Assembly (NCBI GenBank): GCA_916613615.1
Contig: OU744730.1
Span: forward strand, 21,702,406-21,766,405
Length of the DNA stretch: 64,000 nucleotides
Direction of reading: 5' to 3'
Source: Steromphala cineraria
Lineage: Eukaryota; Mollusca; Gastropoda; Trochida; Trochidae
This document shows, piece by piece, positions 1 through 12,100 of the stretch. A program made the position numbers and the translations under genes. How positions within the stretch are numbered: position 1 is the first letter of the stretch; every line of letters starts with the position of its first letter. The notes under the pieces are model-generated. The model was not told where the DNA came from. It ran no database searches and saw nothing but the letters and a program-made list of their open reading frames with translations.

Positions 1-1104
1 GGAAGTTTCCAAACGATTGCTGTAAATTTGGAACCTTGACTAAACGATAACAATGATTATACTGTTTAATTGATGTTAAGAGCTTTGCCATTTGGTAAAC
101 AACGTCTAGTGTTTATTTCTACGTGGTAAAACTTAATGTCTACGTACTGCGGGTAAATCCAAACTAGAACTTTAATTGTTATCACAAACTGTGTTTTGGA
201 ATTCCCCCAATTCAAAATATCCCCCTTCATATGAAAACTTAACATAACAATGATAAAAACTGTACATGATAAACTTAATCATTGTCAGCTGAACAAGTTA
301 ACTGATAGCCTTTCAAAATGAACTTGTTTTGTATAGCTTTTTTCACATTTTCAGAATTGTTTAACACTCGAATGCAATATGTTGCAAGTTAGTTTACATC
401 GAGTGCATGTCTATCAATGAATACAGGAATGGAACCATATAAAGAAGAGATTCTACGAACAAAACCATGTTCTCAGAATGACTCTATTTTTAGACTCATA
501 CGGTTACTTCCAAGAATTTTGGAGTTACTGATTATTTATACAGCTTATCAGTTCCTTTTATTTGCGCTTTGCTAGTAACAATTAATCATGTATTGTCGTA
601 TACCTGTAATTTCATTAAACATTATTTATGTTTGTTTACAGTTCTAGCCAAAAGTAACATATAGCCATGCTGCCTCATATTTAAAAAATCGGAGCACTCA
701 CGGAATAATACAAAGAAAGAGCCTGGCCCAGATAAGATAAAAAATGATAAACTTTGGAATATGACATCTATTTTGAAAAGAATATGAGGACATCAACATC
801 TACATCTACTATATTTTCCTGCCATTGAATGTTAATGTAAAATGTAACATTTAATGTTCGACAAAAAAGGAGGGGCAAATAAAGATGAAACTTTGATGAA
901 CTTAGAAATAATTCATAACATCTCCTCAACTTTATTCACATTTTTTTGTAAAATAAACAAACATATTATCATGATTTGTTCACACTTGGAAATAATGCAT
1001 CGCACCATCTCTTTGAGTAATTGAAATTCAGACGTAAAATCGTTACTTATAACACCAACAATATCCATGAATATACGATAAAGCCTATAATTCCTAGCTT
1101 TCCG
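1..1104. other. Intergenic, no gene seen
   Basis: AT-rich sequence with only short, low-complexity reading frames on either strand. I recognise no protein similarity, RNA gene or structured repeat before the foldback element that follows. Confidence 0.6.
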
Positions 1105-1336
1105 CATCCTGTCTCAGGGTAAGAACGTTACGCTAACTCCACTAATCTGTACCCTGGGCTTAGAAGCTAGATTCGCTCGCGCGGCCCGACTTGGGGTATA
1201 GCCAATCAAATCATTGTCTCGCCACCTCCTCGATAAAACTTCAAAGAGGAAACTGATTTGATTGGCTATACCCCAAGTCGGGCCCAGGGTACAGAATAGT
1301 TGAGTTAGCGTAATGTTCGTACCATGAGACAGGATG
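1105..1336. mobile_element. Foldback MITE, 9-bp target duplication, copy 1
   Basis: A 232-bp near-palindrome. The left end starts CATCCTGTCTCAGGG and the right end finishes GAGACAGGATG. Internally, GATTTGATTGGCTATA occurs near the centre as the inverted counterpart of TATAGCCAATCAAATC. Flanking 9-mers agctttccg and ggcttttcg match at 7 of 9 positions and look like an aged target duplication. A second copy at 9711-9958 has a perfect 9-bp duplication. No coding capacity. The duplication length would suit a Mutator-like family; that assignment is inference. Confidence 0.8.
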
Positions 1337-2548
1337 GGCTTTTCGTGTTCTTTGTTCTGAGCACAATTGTTCATTGGCTGGAGTAAAGATTTCATCTTGC
1401 ACTCACATATAGTACTCAGATGAGAATGACGGCGAGTTACGAGTGATACAATTTGATCGATAGGTTCTACATTCCTTCTCGTCTTTTCTCTCCCTACAGA
1501 CTTCAAGGTTAACTAAAGCCATCTCCATGGAACCTTTAGTACCACTTAGATAACATACGGAGCACTGCCCTTGGTTAGCAAGGTTAATTATGTTTGTTTG
1601 CAATGAAACCTTATTGTCATTGTCATTATTATCTAATCGTGGTGTGGTGGGTTTTTTTTGCTTTTGCGACCCCGAGAGCTACACTACAAGACAAAAGTTG
1701 ACAGGCCATGAAGCGTGTAATGACTTATGTCCTATTTCTATCGCTTATGTCTTAAGAACTAGTGACTAGTCTTCACGTCTCTGAATTAACGCCGCAACAA
1801 TGATTTGAAGAAAGTTTGAAAATTTTATTCGACCCCCAATAATGATAAACTGTCCTCGTTACAATGGGATCCTAATGACGTAAAACAAATGCCTTTTCAA
1901 CAAAGTCCATATATACTTCTCCTGAGCATTTGTCAGTTAACTTTCATGATGGACGTATAAATCAAGATCCATTAACGACAAATGCATGACACTTTGGAAA
2001 TAAGTTCACTATGCCTTCTTTCCGTCTTTTCCCTCATACTTTCGATCCTTTTCTCCTTGATCTGTCTACAGATTTTTTGGTGGCAACATTCACGTGTTAG
2101 AAAGCTGAAAAATTGCTGAAATGTTAATACGCCATGCCACTCACTCTCTCATTGTCACAGTCCATCAGCCACGTTGTTTCACACTTACCATTACACAGTT
2201 TCTTTGCATGTGCACATTTACAAAAGGTCAGTTCGAGATGTTTGAGGAGTTCTTATTTGAAACAACTTATATGATATTAGCCTACATCATGTAAGAATCT
2301 CCATCTCTGATTGGTCCATTGACCCTGGATAAATACTGATATCACCCTCTTGAACGGGGTAATAAATCATTTATACCCCGGCACATAAAAAGCATGAAAA
2401 CGCGTGCAGATTGAGTGTCTTGAAATGTACATTGTATGTTACCTCGAACCGGCACATGATCAAGCTGGTTACTTTTGATCAACCGATATGTATCTTTGAA
2501 AAAACTATAGTAAAATCACTAACGCAGTTCTTACTCTTTATCTTCATT
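1337..2548. other. Intergenic, no gene seen
   Basis: No recognisable coding sequence or RNA gene. A short hairpin-like stretch near 2355-2380 (CGGGGTA and TACCCCG arms around an AT loop) is the only structure noticed. Confidence 0.55.
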
Positions 2549-2727
2549 TTGTATGCGTTTTGTTTAAACATTCGGTAGGATAAATTCGTTATACCATTCA
2601 GAGGCAGGGTCTTTGGGGAGATATCCCGCCTCTCGCTAGATGTTATGCAACTCGCCTTCGGCTCGTAGCATAACACCAAGATCGAGGCTGATATCTCCCC
2701 AATACCCCGCCAAATCGAATATATAAA
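2549..2727. repeat. Foldback repeat family, copy 1
   Basis: It contains inverted segments: GTTATACCATTCAGAGGC, then GGGGAGATATC with an inverted GATATCTCCCC downstream, plus CTCGCTAGATGTTATG and CATAACACCAAG around the centre. The flank TGCGTTTTGTTTAAACATT is shared, in reverse orientation, with 28430-28595. Two dispersed copies with matching arms indicate a non-autonomous mobile element; its exact ends were not resolved. Confidence 0.6.
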
Positions 2728-4954
2728 ATGTGACGTGTCGTGTGCAAAAGAGAATTCTCTCCCGAATATTTGTGGAACAAAAAATACCTGGTCGAACTGG
2801 CCTTTTAATGTTACTTGTCCACGTTCTCCCAGTGCATGTCATCAGATCACGTAGAAACAGCGTTGACGGTGGTTTAAGGTACATGAGAGCATTCTGGATC
2901 AAAGAGGTCATTGTTCTTACTGTTCTTAGCTTGACGTCCACTATTCTCCAATTTAGTCTATATTATAACACATTGTAAATGAAAATGTTGGAACAGTGAT
3001 GATTTTTTTTTCGACTGGCATACGAAACCAAGTTTTTGCCAATTTTTCTTATGCAACCATTGTAGTATTTTCGGTGAATTTTTGCCATAACATAGATGAC
3101 TAACAATTTTTTAAACAATCTTGTGACCTGTATCACGTGCCTGTTTGACAGGACAAAGATCATGCGGTTTTCACATTTTTGCAATTTCCTCAAAAATGGT
3201 TGAATATTGTGTTTCTACAAATTCAAAACAAACTTTAAGCTTTCGTCTACGTATATACGATATTATTGTAACCCCTTTACTATTATTTTTTTTATTATTA
3301 CAATAATCAGTGTTGAAAACGAATAAAGCTAGATTCAGGTCAAATTTGTTGGATTTAAGTGTTCTGGTCCAACTAATTAATATCAATATATTTTATATAG
3401 TTTACCACGATAATGTCCAATCAAGCGATTCTTTGAACAGGGATTGTAAGAGACATATTTGACAATGAGGCGTTTCAGTGTTTGTTGTATTTTTCTGACT
3501 TTCAAATATTTACCAGATGTTCAAAATGGCCTATGGCCCCTGCCTTTCCCAATCCCTCTTCAATTATCCTAATTTTATACATTTTTAAGTTACATGTAAA
3601 GAAATCCAAATTCTGCCTCAACTTCATCTAAAGAAATATTTTGTAATAAACAGGGTTGTGGTATTTCGTCAAACATTTTGGTTGAAGGCAGTGTCCTTAT
3701 TCAAAACAAGTATCAATCTCCTTAAGTTTTATAATGGTACATCATGTTCAGAGGTGGTAAGTTAATAGGGTCTGTTTTCAAACAGTCATGGCCACGAAAC
3801 TCCCGGATGTATCAAGTTTGTATCTCCTAAACAATATCAACCCGATAGTTCTTATCTCTGAAGAGATTATTTGGATATTTTTAGAATTCCTTGTAACAAC
3901 CATTGGTTACATTTATGTACTAGTTTTTGGACAATGAACTGGAAATCATCGCCATTGTTGCCCTTTTCATATTCTTAAAATTTTAATCAGTATTTCAGTA
4001 TTCCAGTTTTATATCCAAACGAAATCTTGACAGTTATCTGTATAAATTGTTGAATTACTGTTGGTTATGTTTTTCAAATAATGTAATGGTAATTTTACAA
4101 GATCTAAAGTTTAAAAGACTCGAGTTACCGAGTATCACTGTCAGAAAAAGTTCAACAATAGTTTGACGATTTCAAATAACTCAAGGCATCAGTTTTGTAT
4201 AAAAACCCACAATGATCCAAAAAACATCTTTTTTTAAATTGAATCTGTGTGTGATAAAAACAAAACAAAATAAAACTTTGTAAAATTGTTTAAATCAAAT
4301 ATACACATTTCCTACAAAACTAGGTTTGTAACCAGTCAATCGCTTACTACAAAATATGTTAGTACAAATCATGATATTCAAATATGAAAGTTATGTCAAA
4401 ACATGAAATAAGCACACCTAACAAGACATAACTGTAGAGAGGAAACAATTCCAATTTTCTCTTTCTTCAGAACACTGGGCAGTGTTTTATACCACTTATG
4501 AACCATAAAGTATCAATATTCAAATTTTCTTAACTATAAGTGTTTATTGATTTAGTTTAACTCAGGATTCAGGTGTTGGTATTCCAAATACATTTTACCC
4601 TTGAAAAGGTGTTGACTTCATACAAAGTAATCTTTGATCTTACCGCAATAGTAAAAACTTCTTCATATTATTGATGTGTCAATGTGAAAGCACATAATAC
4701 AAACATTGCATAAATAATCACCTATACATGTGTTGTGGTCTTTAAAGCGCAAATGCATAGTACACAAAAACAAAATTGCAATAATGTCAGGCATAAATGG
4801 ATAACTTATAAAAACTATCATCATTGTTCTTTGAAACTTATGTCATGACTAAATTTTATTTGATGAGAAAAAAATGATAAGTCAACTTGAGCAGAGAACA
4901 AGGATTTTGAACTGCCATAAAACAGTGTGTCAATGAAACAACCACATTAATAAG
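2728..4954. other. Intergenic, no gene seen
   Basis: AT-rich with homopolymer runs. Reading frames here are short and have no recognisable similarity. Nothing functional can be supported. Confidence 0.55.
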
Positions 4955-5062
4955 GATTTTACAATGCCACCGCAAAAGGATATTTTTAACATCTAAGAAT
5001 GTCAGATCACAAACATCCAAGTAAGTCACATTGTCACCATTCAAGAATGTAACATTACAATG

Positions 5063-5457
5063 AGGGATGTCACGATACAGGTACCTCACAATAAGATATG
5101 TATCACGATACTAAGGTCACGATACGATAAATATCACGATACAATAAATACGGCATTATTACGGTGAGATACAAATTCACAGATCTAAATTTAATTTTGT
5201 TATGAGAACAGTCAGAGTCACCAACATATAAACACAAAAACCAAGTCAACTTCGTTATGAAAAAGTCATTTAATCCTGTTTTCCAACTTAAACATGAACA
5301 GAAAGGCGATCTCTTGATTACTTGATTTGATATTCACAAAAAAGTTGAACGATATTCATCAAAACTTGTATCACGATACACTGTAACTGTATCGTGTATT
5401 GTATCATGAACTGTACCACGACGATGCATCGATGCATCGGTGTATCGTGACATCCCT
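5063..5457. mobile_element. hAT-like non-autonomous element inside the minisatellite
   Basis: It starts AGGGATGTCACGATACA and ends with the inverted TGTATCGTGACATCCCT, giving 17-bp terminal inverted repeats. The interior is full of GTATCACGATAC-type motifs. Minisatellite units flank both sides, so it inserted into that array. Flanking attacaat and attacaac could be an 8-bp target duplication, offset by one or two bases at the ends, as in hAT elements; the family call is inference. Related sequence occurs near 20640-20735 and 33317-33563. Confidence 0.65.
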
Positions 5458-5973
5458 AATTACAACCATAAAAGTATGTAACAGTGTAGCCATACAAAAA
5501 TGTAACATTACCATCATACAAGTATGTAACATTGTCACTATTCAAGAATGTAACATTACCATCATACAAATATGTCACATTACCATCTTAAAGTATGTCA
5601 CTTAGTCACCAAACATGGATGCAGCATTACCATCATACAAGTATGTATCAATATCATCATACAAGTATGTCCCTTTGTCGCCATACAAGGATGCAGCATT
5701 ACCATCATACAAATATGTCCCTTTGTCGCCATACAAGGATGCAGCATTATCATCAGACAAGTATGTCCCTTTGTCACCATTCAAGGATGCAGCATTACCA
5801 TCATACAAGGATGCAGCATTACAATCATACAAGTATGTCCCTTTGTCGCCATACAAGGATGCAGCATTACCATCACACAAGTATGTATCATTACCATCAC
5901 ACAAGTATGTCCCTTTGTCACCATACAAGGATGTGGCATCAACTTCATAAAAGTATGTCCCTTTGTGGCCATA

Positions 5974-6453
5974 CAAGGATGCAGCATTACCATCACACAA
6001 GTATGTCCCTTTGTCGCCATACAAGGATGCAGCATTACCATCATACAAGTATGTCCCTTTGTCGCCATACAAGGATGCAGCATTACCATCATACAAGTAT
6101 GTCCCTTTGTCGCCATACAAGGATGTGGCATCAACTTCATAAAAGTATGTCCCTTTGTGGCCATACAAGGATGCAGCATTACCATCACACAAGTATGTCC
6201 CTTTGTCGCCATACAAGGATGCAGCATTACCATCATACAAGTATGTCCCTTTGTCGCCATACAAGGATGTGGCATCAACTTCATAAAAGTATGTCCCTTT
6301 GTGGCCATACAAGGATGCAGCATTACCATCACACAAGTATGTCCCTTTGTCGCCATACAAGGATGCAGCATTACCATCATACAAGTATGTCCCTTTGTCG
6401 CCATACAAGGATGCAGCATTACCATCATACAAGTATGTCCCTTTGTCGCCATA
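5974..6453. repeat. 48-bp satellite core with higher-order order
   Basis: Ten 48-bp units start at 5974, 6022, 6070, 6118, 6166, 6214, 6262, 6310, 6358 and 6406, followed by another at 6454. Three variants are distinguishable: A1 (gcagcattaccatcacac), A2 (gcagcattaccatcatac) and D (gtggcatcaacttcataa). The order is A1-A2-A2-D-A1-A2-D-A1-A2-A2-D, so 192- and 144-bp higher-order blocks have been copied. Confidence 0.88.
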
Positions 6454-6745
6454 CAAGGATGTGGCATCAACTTCATAAAAGTATGTCACATTGTCACCAT
6501 ACAAGGATGTAACGTTGCCACTGTACTATATACTACCGTAGATAACAACTATTTTGCATTGCCACCACAAAAGGATGTTGCATTACAACTCTACATAGTT
6601 TTGCATTGACTTGCATTTCAAAGAAATAATGTTTCAGGGGTTTTGTGTTTTTCCCATAAAAGAAATCTACATTGAAAACCTTACAGTTATTGTAACCAGA
6701 CACCATATTTTGCCACCATACAAGTACAAATACAAAAGTTTGTGG

Positions 6746-9024
6746 CACTGTCATTATACAATGAAAACATATTTCCTTTTGGCATGCAAGATATGTTGCA
6801 GAAGCACTGCAAAGTTGTTGCAACATTCAATTGAACAGTAATGATTAATGGAAACTCAGAGGACACTCATAGAATTTTGGCTAATAGGGATAACGGTAAT
6901 ATGTAAATATATTTTAGGACTACTATCATAAAATCTATGAACATTAAACATTGCTTTCTCATAGCGTAAGTCACTTATAAAGCCAAACATTGAATAAATA
7001 GCATTTATATGAAATAAACATTCAAACATCAACATTAGGTATCATTTAGGCAAGACACTATAGGAATTCATTCACAACAATAAATGTTCAAGGTACTAGA
7101 AAAGATAACAATTTGTCCAAAATAAACTCAGGAGGTTTGGGGTAATACAATCATCTTCTCCAACCAAATAAGGCACAAAATGTCACTGAAACAACAAATT
7201 CAGTAATAGTATAGTGACATAAATACACTCCACATTAACTAAGTTGTCTACAACTACTTATGAACAGTTAACATTCAATCAACCTAAATGCATTGTAGCA
7301 TGGTCTCCATGGATACTATATTTTTTCAAATTTTCCAGAATATATTTACATGAAAATTAATTCTTTAAAAGATAAAAATATCATTATTCCACCTTCTTAT
7401 CCTTGGTTGTAGAATGAGATGAGAACTAGATGCTGCCATTTTTCTGTGAACACCTCTCAATCATTCTGGGAAAGGCAAGTGATTCTTGTAACGTTATTGA
7501 ACTACTTATTACACAAAAGAAACCCTTGTATAGATAAAAAGATATTTTCTTGCAAATGATAATTTTATTTTATGTTTTTTTCTTTTTTCATAAGAGACAG
7601 TGCAACAGAGCCATTAACTCTAAGTAACGTAATAGTTTATTGAATTGTAGTTTGTTATAAGATCAGGTATTATCGTTTGACTTGTCATGGAATTTCTATT
7701 AAATTATATTCCTTTATTGATTTTGCCAACATCTCCATTAAAAAATTATAGAATACAGATTTTTTAAAGAACATAAGTACTAAAGTAAAACAATTTTCAA
7801 AAGAAAAATTATTTAATACTTTAAAGTAAAATCTGACCTTTACCATGTATTGAGCAAAAACGACTTACACATATTTCTGTCAACTCAAGAATGAGTCACT
7901 CTTTGTCAGAGATGAGGAAATATTCTTATTATGAAATGATGTGTAATTAGATATCCCTGTTCTAAAAATGATTTTGCATCATATTGTCATAAAAACACTA
8001 ATTATCCTTTTTCACAAATTTAAAAAAAAAATCTGTTGTATGATCTTATAAAAATGATAGTAATTAAAAATATATTTATGTCCCATTCCTGAGAAATGTA
8101 AATATAAATTCAAGTTTAATATGTTTGAAAGTGCCATTTGAGTATTTATAGCAAAATGAGAAAATCAAAAAGATATCTATAACAATAATTTTGGCCAATG
8201 TTATTTACGACTGTTTATCTTGTTTAGCATAGAAGAAACTGAGGAACATTTCTACTTCACTATTTCAAGTTTCTATTTATATACTCTTAGAGTACAGTTG
8301 GAATCAAAATAAATTAGTACCAATGATTCGGTAGCTCATCAGAATTTCCATGATCAATTGTGTAAAATTTGGAAACTTAAAGAAAAAAAAGAAATTTGGA
8401 ATTTCATTACTCTACACACAAAAGTAATTGTAAATATACTGGTCAGGGTATTTCATAATAATTATTTCAGAATTCTTGTGCTTTCAATTTATTAAAGGAA
8501 GTTATTTAAATGATTTACACTAAGTGACTCGAAGCCTGAATTACAAAGATCTGCACACAAAGCTTATATATTATTCAAATATTCCACACTATTACTATCA
8601 TTATCATTACTATCATTATAAAACATATCATATTGACACGCCACCCAAAGAAACCCCAGTTTCTCCCTAACTCCCAAAATTTCAGCATTAGTAGTGCAGG
8701 AGTCCCTAAAGGTCAAAAATAAAAAAAAAGTTAATGAACAAAATGACGACAGTCTTTGTCAAGGCCCATCAGGCCTTATGGATCATTCTCTCCCAACAGA
8801 GGTAGCTCAATACAGATCCAGCCTTTGTTTGAATAAGACACATTTTCTGGTGTCCTGCAGGTTCTAAAAGGCAAAAATGTTCACCATAAACCATTTGAAA
8901 AATTTTAAACTAATAAAAAAACTTTTTCCATGGAACAGGTGGCAGTTGTCACTAAGGCCTTTGCCATGATTCAGTAGACAAAACAATGATTTTTGAACAA
9001 CTTCATTGATTGTATCCATCCAGG
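6746..9024. other. Intergenic, no gene seen
   Basis: AT-rich sequence, without exons I can recognise. A short imperfect (CATTAT)n-like tract lies near 8592-8625. The right end adjoins the 3' end of the DUSP22-type gene and may include an alternative 3' untranslated tail of that gene. Confidence 0.5.
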
Positions 9025-9030
9025 TTTATT
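9025..9030 (-). other. Candidate polyadenylation signal of the phosphatase gene
   Basis: TTTATT on the plus strand reads AATAAA on the minus strand, about 130 bases beyond the stop codon of the minus-strand phosphatase. Position and hexamer fit a poly(A) signal; usage is inferred. Confidence 0.45.
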
Positions 9031-9158
9031 CCTTTCTTGTCTGCGAACTCAGCTTGAGAGAATAGATGTTGGATCAAGAGATTCAAGATGGCGAGGGCTA
9101 CCTCTGTGGAGGGAAGTGTTATAGACATGATGAGCTGGATATATGGAGATAGAAACTT

Positions 9159-12100
9159 CTAATGATCGGGGTTTGGTTCCTTGTTCCTGTTTGAGTGTTT
9201 ACGATCTTTGTATGCATTGACAGGGAGATTATACAGGTCATTATCTACTGATGCTCCTTGAAGAACAAACTTCCTGTAAGATTCCAGCAGCTCTTTGCAA
9301 ACTTGCTCGTCGTTAAGAGGATGTTCTCCAAATTGGTCATTTAACCGTTTCTTTTCCTGGAAATAAGAAAAACATATTCTTCATTGTTCAATTTCAGGAG
9401 CAGGGGATGATGTTTTTATCTATAATATTCTGGAGGGAGGGGGGCAAATATTTGCTTTCTTAGCTGAATTTTGGTATCAGCAACATATTAGCCAGATTAC
9501 CCTGATGACCTACAAAAGCCATTATCTTGTTTGTAAAAAGTCTCTGATCATGAAACTAGACCTCACCCCTCGCGCTTGCTACGGGCCTGAACTTTCATGC
9601 ATAAGGTATACCTAACTACCCTAACTAAAGGCAATAATATCGTTCTACTATTGTGATCTAGGCTTTTAACTTACTACTGGCATAATGTTTTATCTTTACG
9701 GCAATTGAATCATCCTGTCCCAGGGTACGAACGTTACGCTCACTCCACTAATCTGTACCCTGGGCTCAGAAACTAGATTCACATGCGTGGCGATATAGCC
9801 AATCAAATCATTTTCTCGCCACCTTCTCGATAAAATTTCAACGAGAAAATGATTTGATTGGCTATATTCCAAGTCGGGCCTCGCGAGCAAATCGAGCTTC
9901 TAAGCCAAGGGTGTAGATTTGTGGTGTGAGCGTAACGTTCGTACCCTGAGACAGGATGCAATTGAATTGCCTAGATCTTTGACAATAAAACGGTCTCCTT
10001 TGAGTCAAGTGCACTATAATTCATGAGGTGGAGTGTGTCATTTTATGAGCACTTCAATTTAAACCAATACAAGGCCAGAAATTGAAATAAAAGTCTCTTC
10101 CCTATTGAACATAAACATTCAAGTACAAGTCAGTAATAAAACTTATAACACTTTCACCCCTAAGAAACCAGTAAATTATTTTGATTTTGATTTATGGTTT
10201 GTACGTGTAAAAGGGTTAGGATGAAAAGCTTGAAAATATAAATACATCAACTAAAGATTCCACTTCAAACATCTGCAGCTGATGCTGAAATCCAAAGTTT
10301 GGTCTGGCGACGTTTCTTGCACCTCTGACAGCGTTCAGCGCATCCTTCCAGCTTAGTTTTGTTACTGTCATCATATAGGCAGTTGTCACGGTTACGCTCC
10401 GAGATATGCCTGCCAAGCTGAAAAGAAAATACAATGCAAAAGAAATCTATGATTTCACTGAAGATAAACTATCCTTTAAGATCATTTAGGGGTGTATGGA
10501 GTCATTACACAATAGTCATAAGAACATTCCTCATCAGCTTAAAGATGAAATACATATACATGTACCGGTATATACATTTTTCAGTCAAAATAAACCTAGC
10601 CTCGATAATACCTGTTTCACTTCAATGTTGAGTCTTGCTAGATGCAGTAACAAATTGCAACCTGATCTAATGAATTGACCAATCAGGGTTCATCCTACCA
10701 AGCTGCAATAGTTTTCATTCTCACAAAACGAATTAGCCGCATTATTATTTGATTAATCCATTCGGCCATCTCACGTTTGACACGAGGGTCATAGTCCTTG
10801 TTACTATATCTAGCAAGACTCAATATGGGAGTGTAGTGAATATTATAGAGGCTAGGTTTACTTAGACTGTACATCTTAAGAAACTAGATTAGTGTTTGCG
10901 GAACACCGCAAAAACAGAGCAGCCCCGAAACTTGGGGTTTCGCCTTACCCTGTTCCGCCTTCTACAAGCCTCAGCATATTGGGCATTTTCTTGTGACCTT
11001 GACGTTTGACACTCAAGGTCACGCAATCAATGAACACATTTCATTGAAAATAACATTAATGTATCGAATTAAAGTGTTTAAAGTTAAAATAATCCATTTT
11101 CTCAATATTTGTTGACCTTGACCTTTGACAGTTCGTACCCAAAACCTTTCCAAAATGTTGTACTTCTCAAGAGATAATATATACAAAATTAAAACTTCAT
11201 AGCACAAAAACTTTTCAAGTTAACAAGTAAACGAGTTTACAAGGAATTTTTTTTGTGATTTTACAGCTCATGACCTTGACCTTTGACCTTGAAAGTGAAC
11301 ATGTCATTTTAAGTCCCCAGAGGTGTAAACAATTACACATGTTTATGAGTTCTGAAAAGCTTAACAGGATTAAGTTATATCCAAATTAGTTGCACATTGT
11401 AATAACACAAATGTCATGACCTTGACCTTTGACCTTCAAGGTTACATGATCAATGAACACTCTTTATTGAGTATAATAATCTTCTATTGATTAAAAGTGT
11501 TCATAGTTAATTAAAATAAAGCATTTTCGCAAAACCATGCTAAAGTCGTGACCTTGCTGTGACCTTGACCTTGGACAGATTGTAGCGAAAAACCTTTTCC
11601 ATTTTTTTTACTCTTCCAAGGATGATATATACAAAGTAAGAGCTTCATAGCACAAAAACTTTTCAAGTTATCGCGTTTACAAGGAATTTTTTAGTGATTT
11701 TATATTTCGTGACCTTGACCTTTGACCTTGAAAGTGAACATGTCATTCTAAGTCCCCAGAGGTGTAAACACTTACACATGTTTATGAGTTCTGAAAAGCT
11801 TAATGGGATAAAGTTATATCCAAATTAGTTGCACATTTAAATAACACAAATCTCATGACCTTGACCTTTGACCTTCAAGGTTACACAATCTATGAACACT
11901 TTTCATTGAGTATAACAATCATCTATTGATTAAAAGTGTTCATTGTTAAAATAAAGCATTTTCGCAAAACCATGCTAAAGTCGTGACCTTGCTGTGACCT
12001 TGACCTTGAACAGATTGTAGCGAAAACCTTTTCAAAATTTTTTACTCTTCCAAGGATGATACATACCAAGTTAGAGCTTCATAGCACAAAAACTTTCCAA

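Larger units (their letters stand above)
4955..6745. repeat. 24-bp-based minisatellite with degenerate flanks
   Basis: The basic unit is about 24 bp, of the type CATACAAG-ATG-CATTACCAT, alternating with CATACAAGTATGTCCCTTTG. It is degenerate at both margins (about 4955-5600 and 6500-6745) and highly regular between. Since 24 and 48 are divisible by three, long open frames of up to about 345 codons appear in five of the six frames; I treat these as by-products. The block is interrupted by a separate element at 5063-5457. Confidence 0.9.

Noticed and set aside
5974..6453. CRISPR-like regular array
   Set aside because: Units are directly contiguous with no unique spacers, and the surrounding genes are intron-bearing animal genes.
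5572..6609. Long open frames (up to 345 codons) on both strands over the satellite
   Set aside because: They arise because the 24/48-bp unit is divisible by three and lacks stops in several frames. Five of the six frames are long, composition is repetitive, and no initiation or splice context supports a gene.
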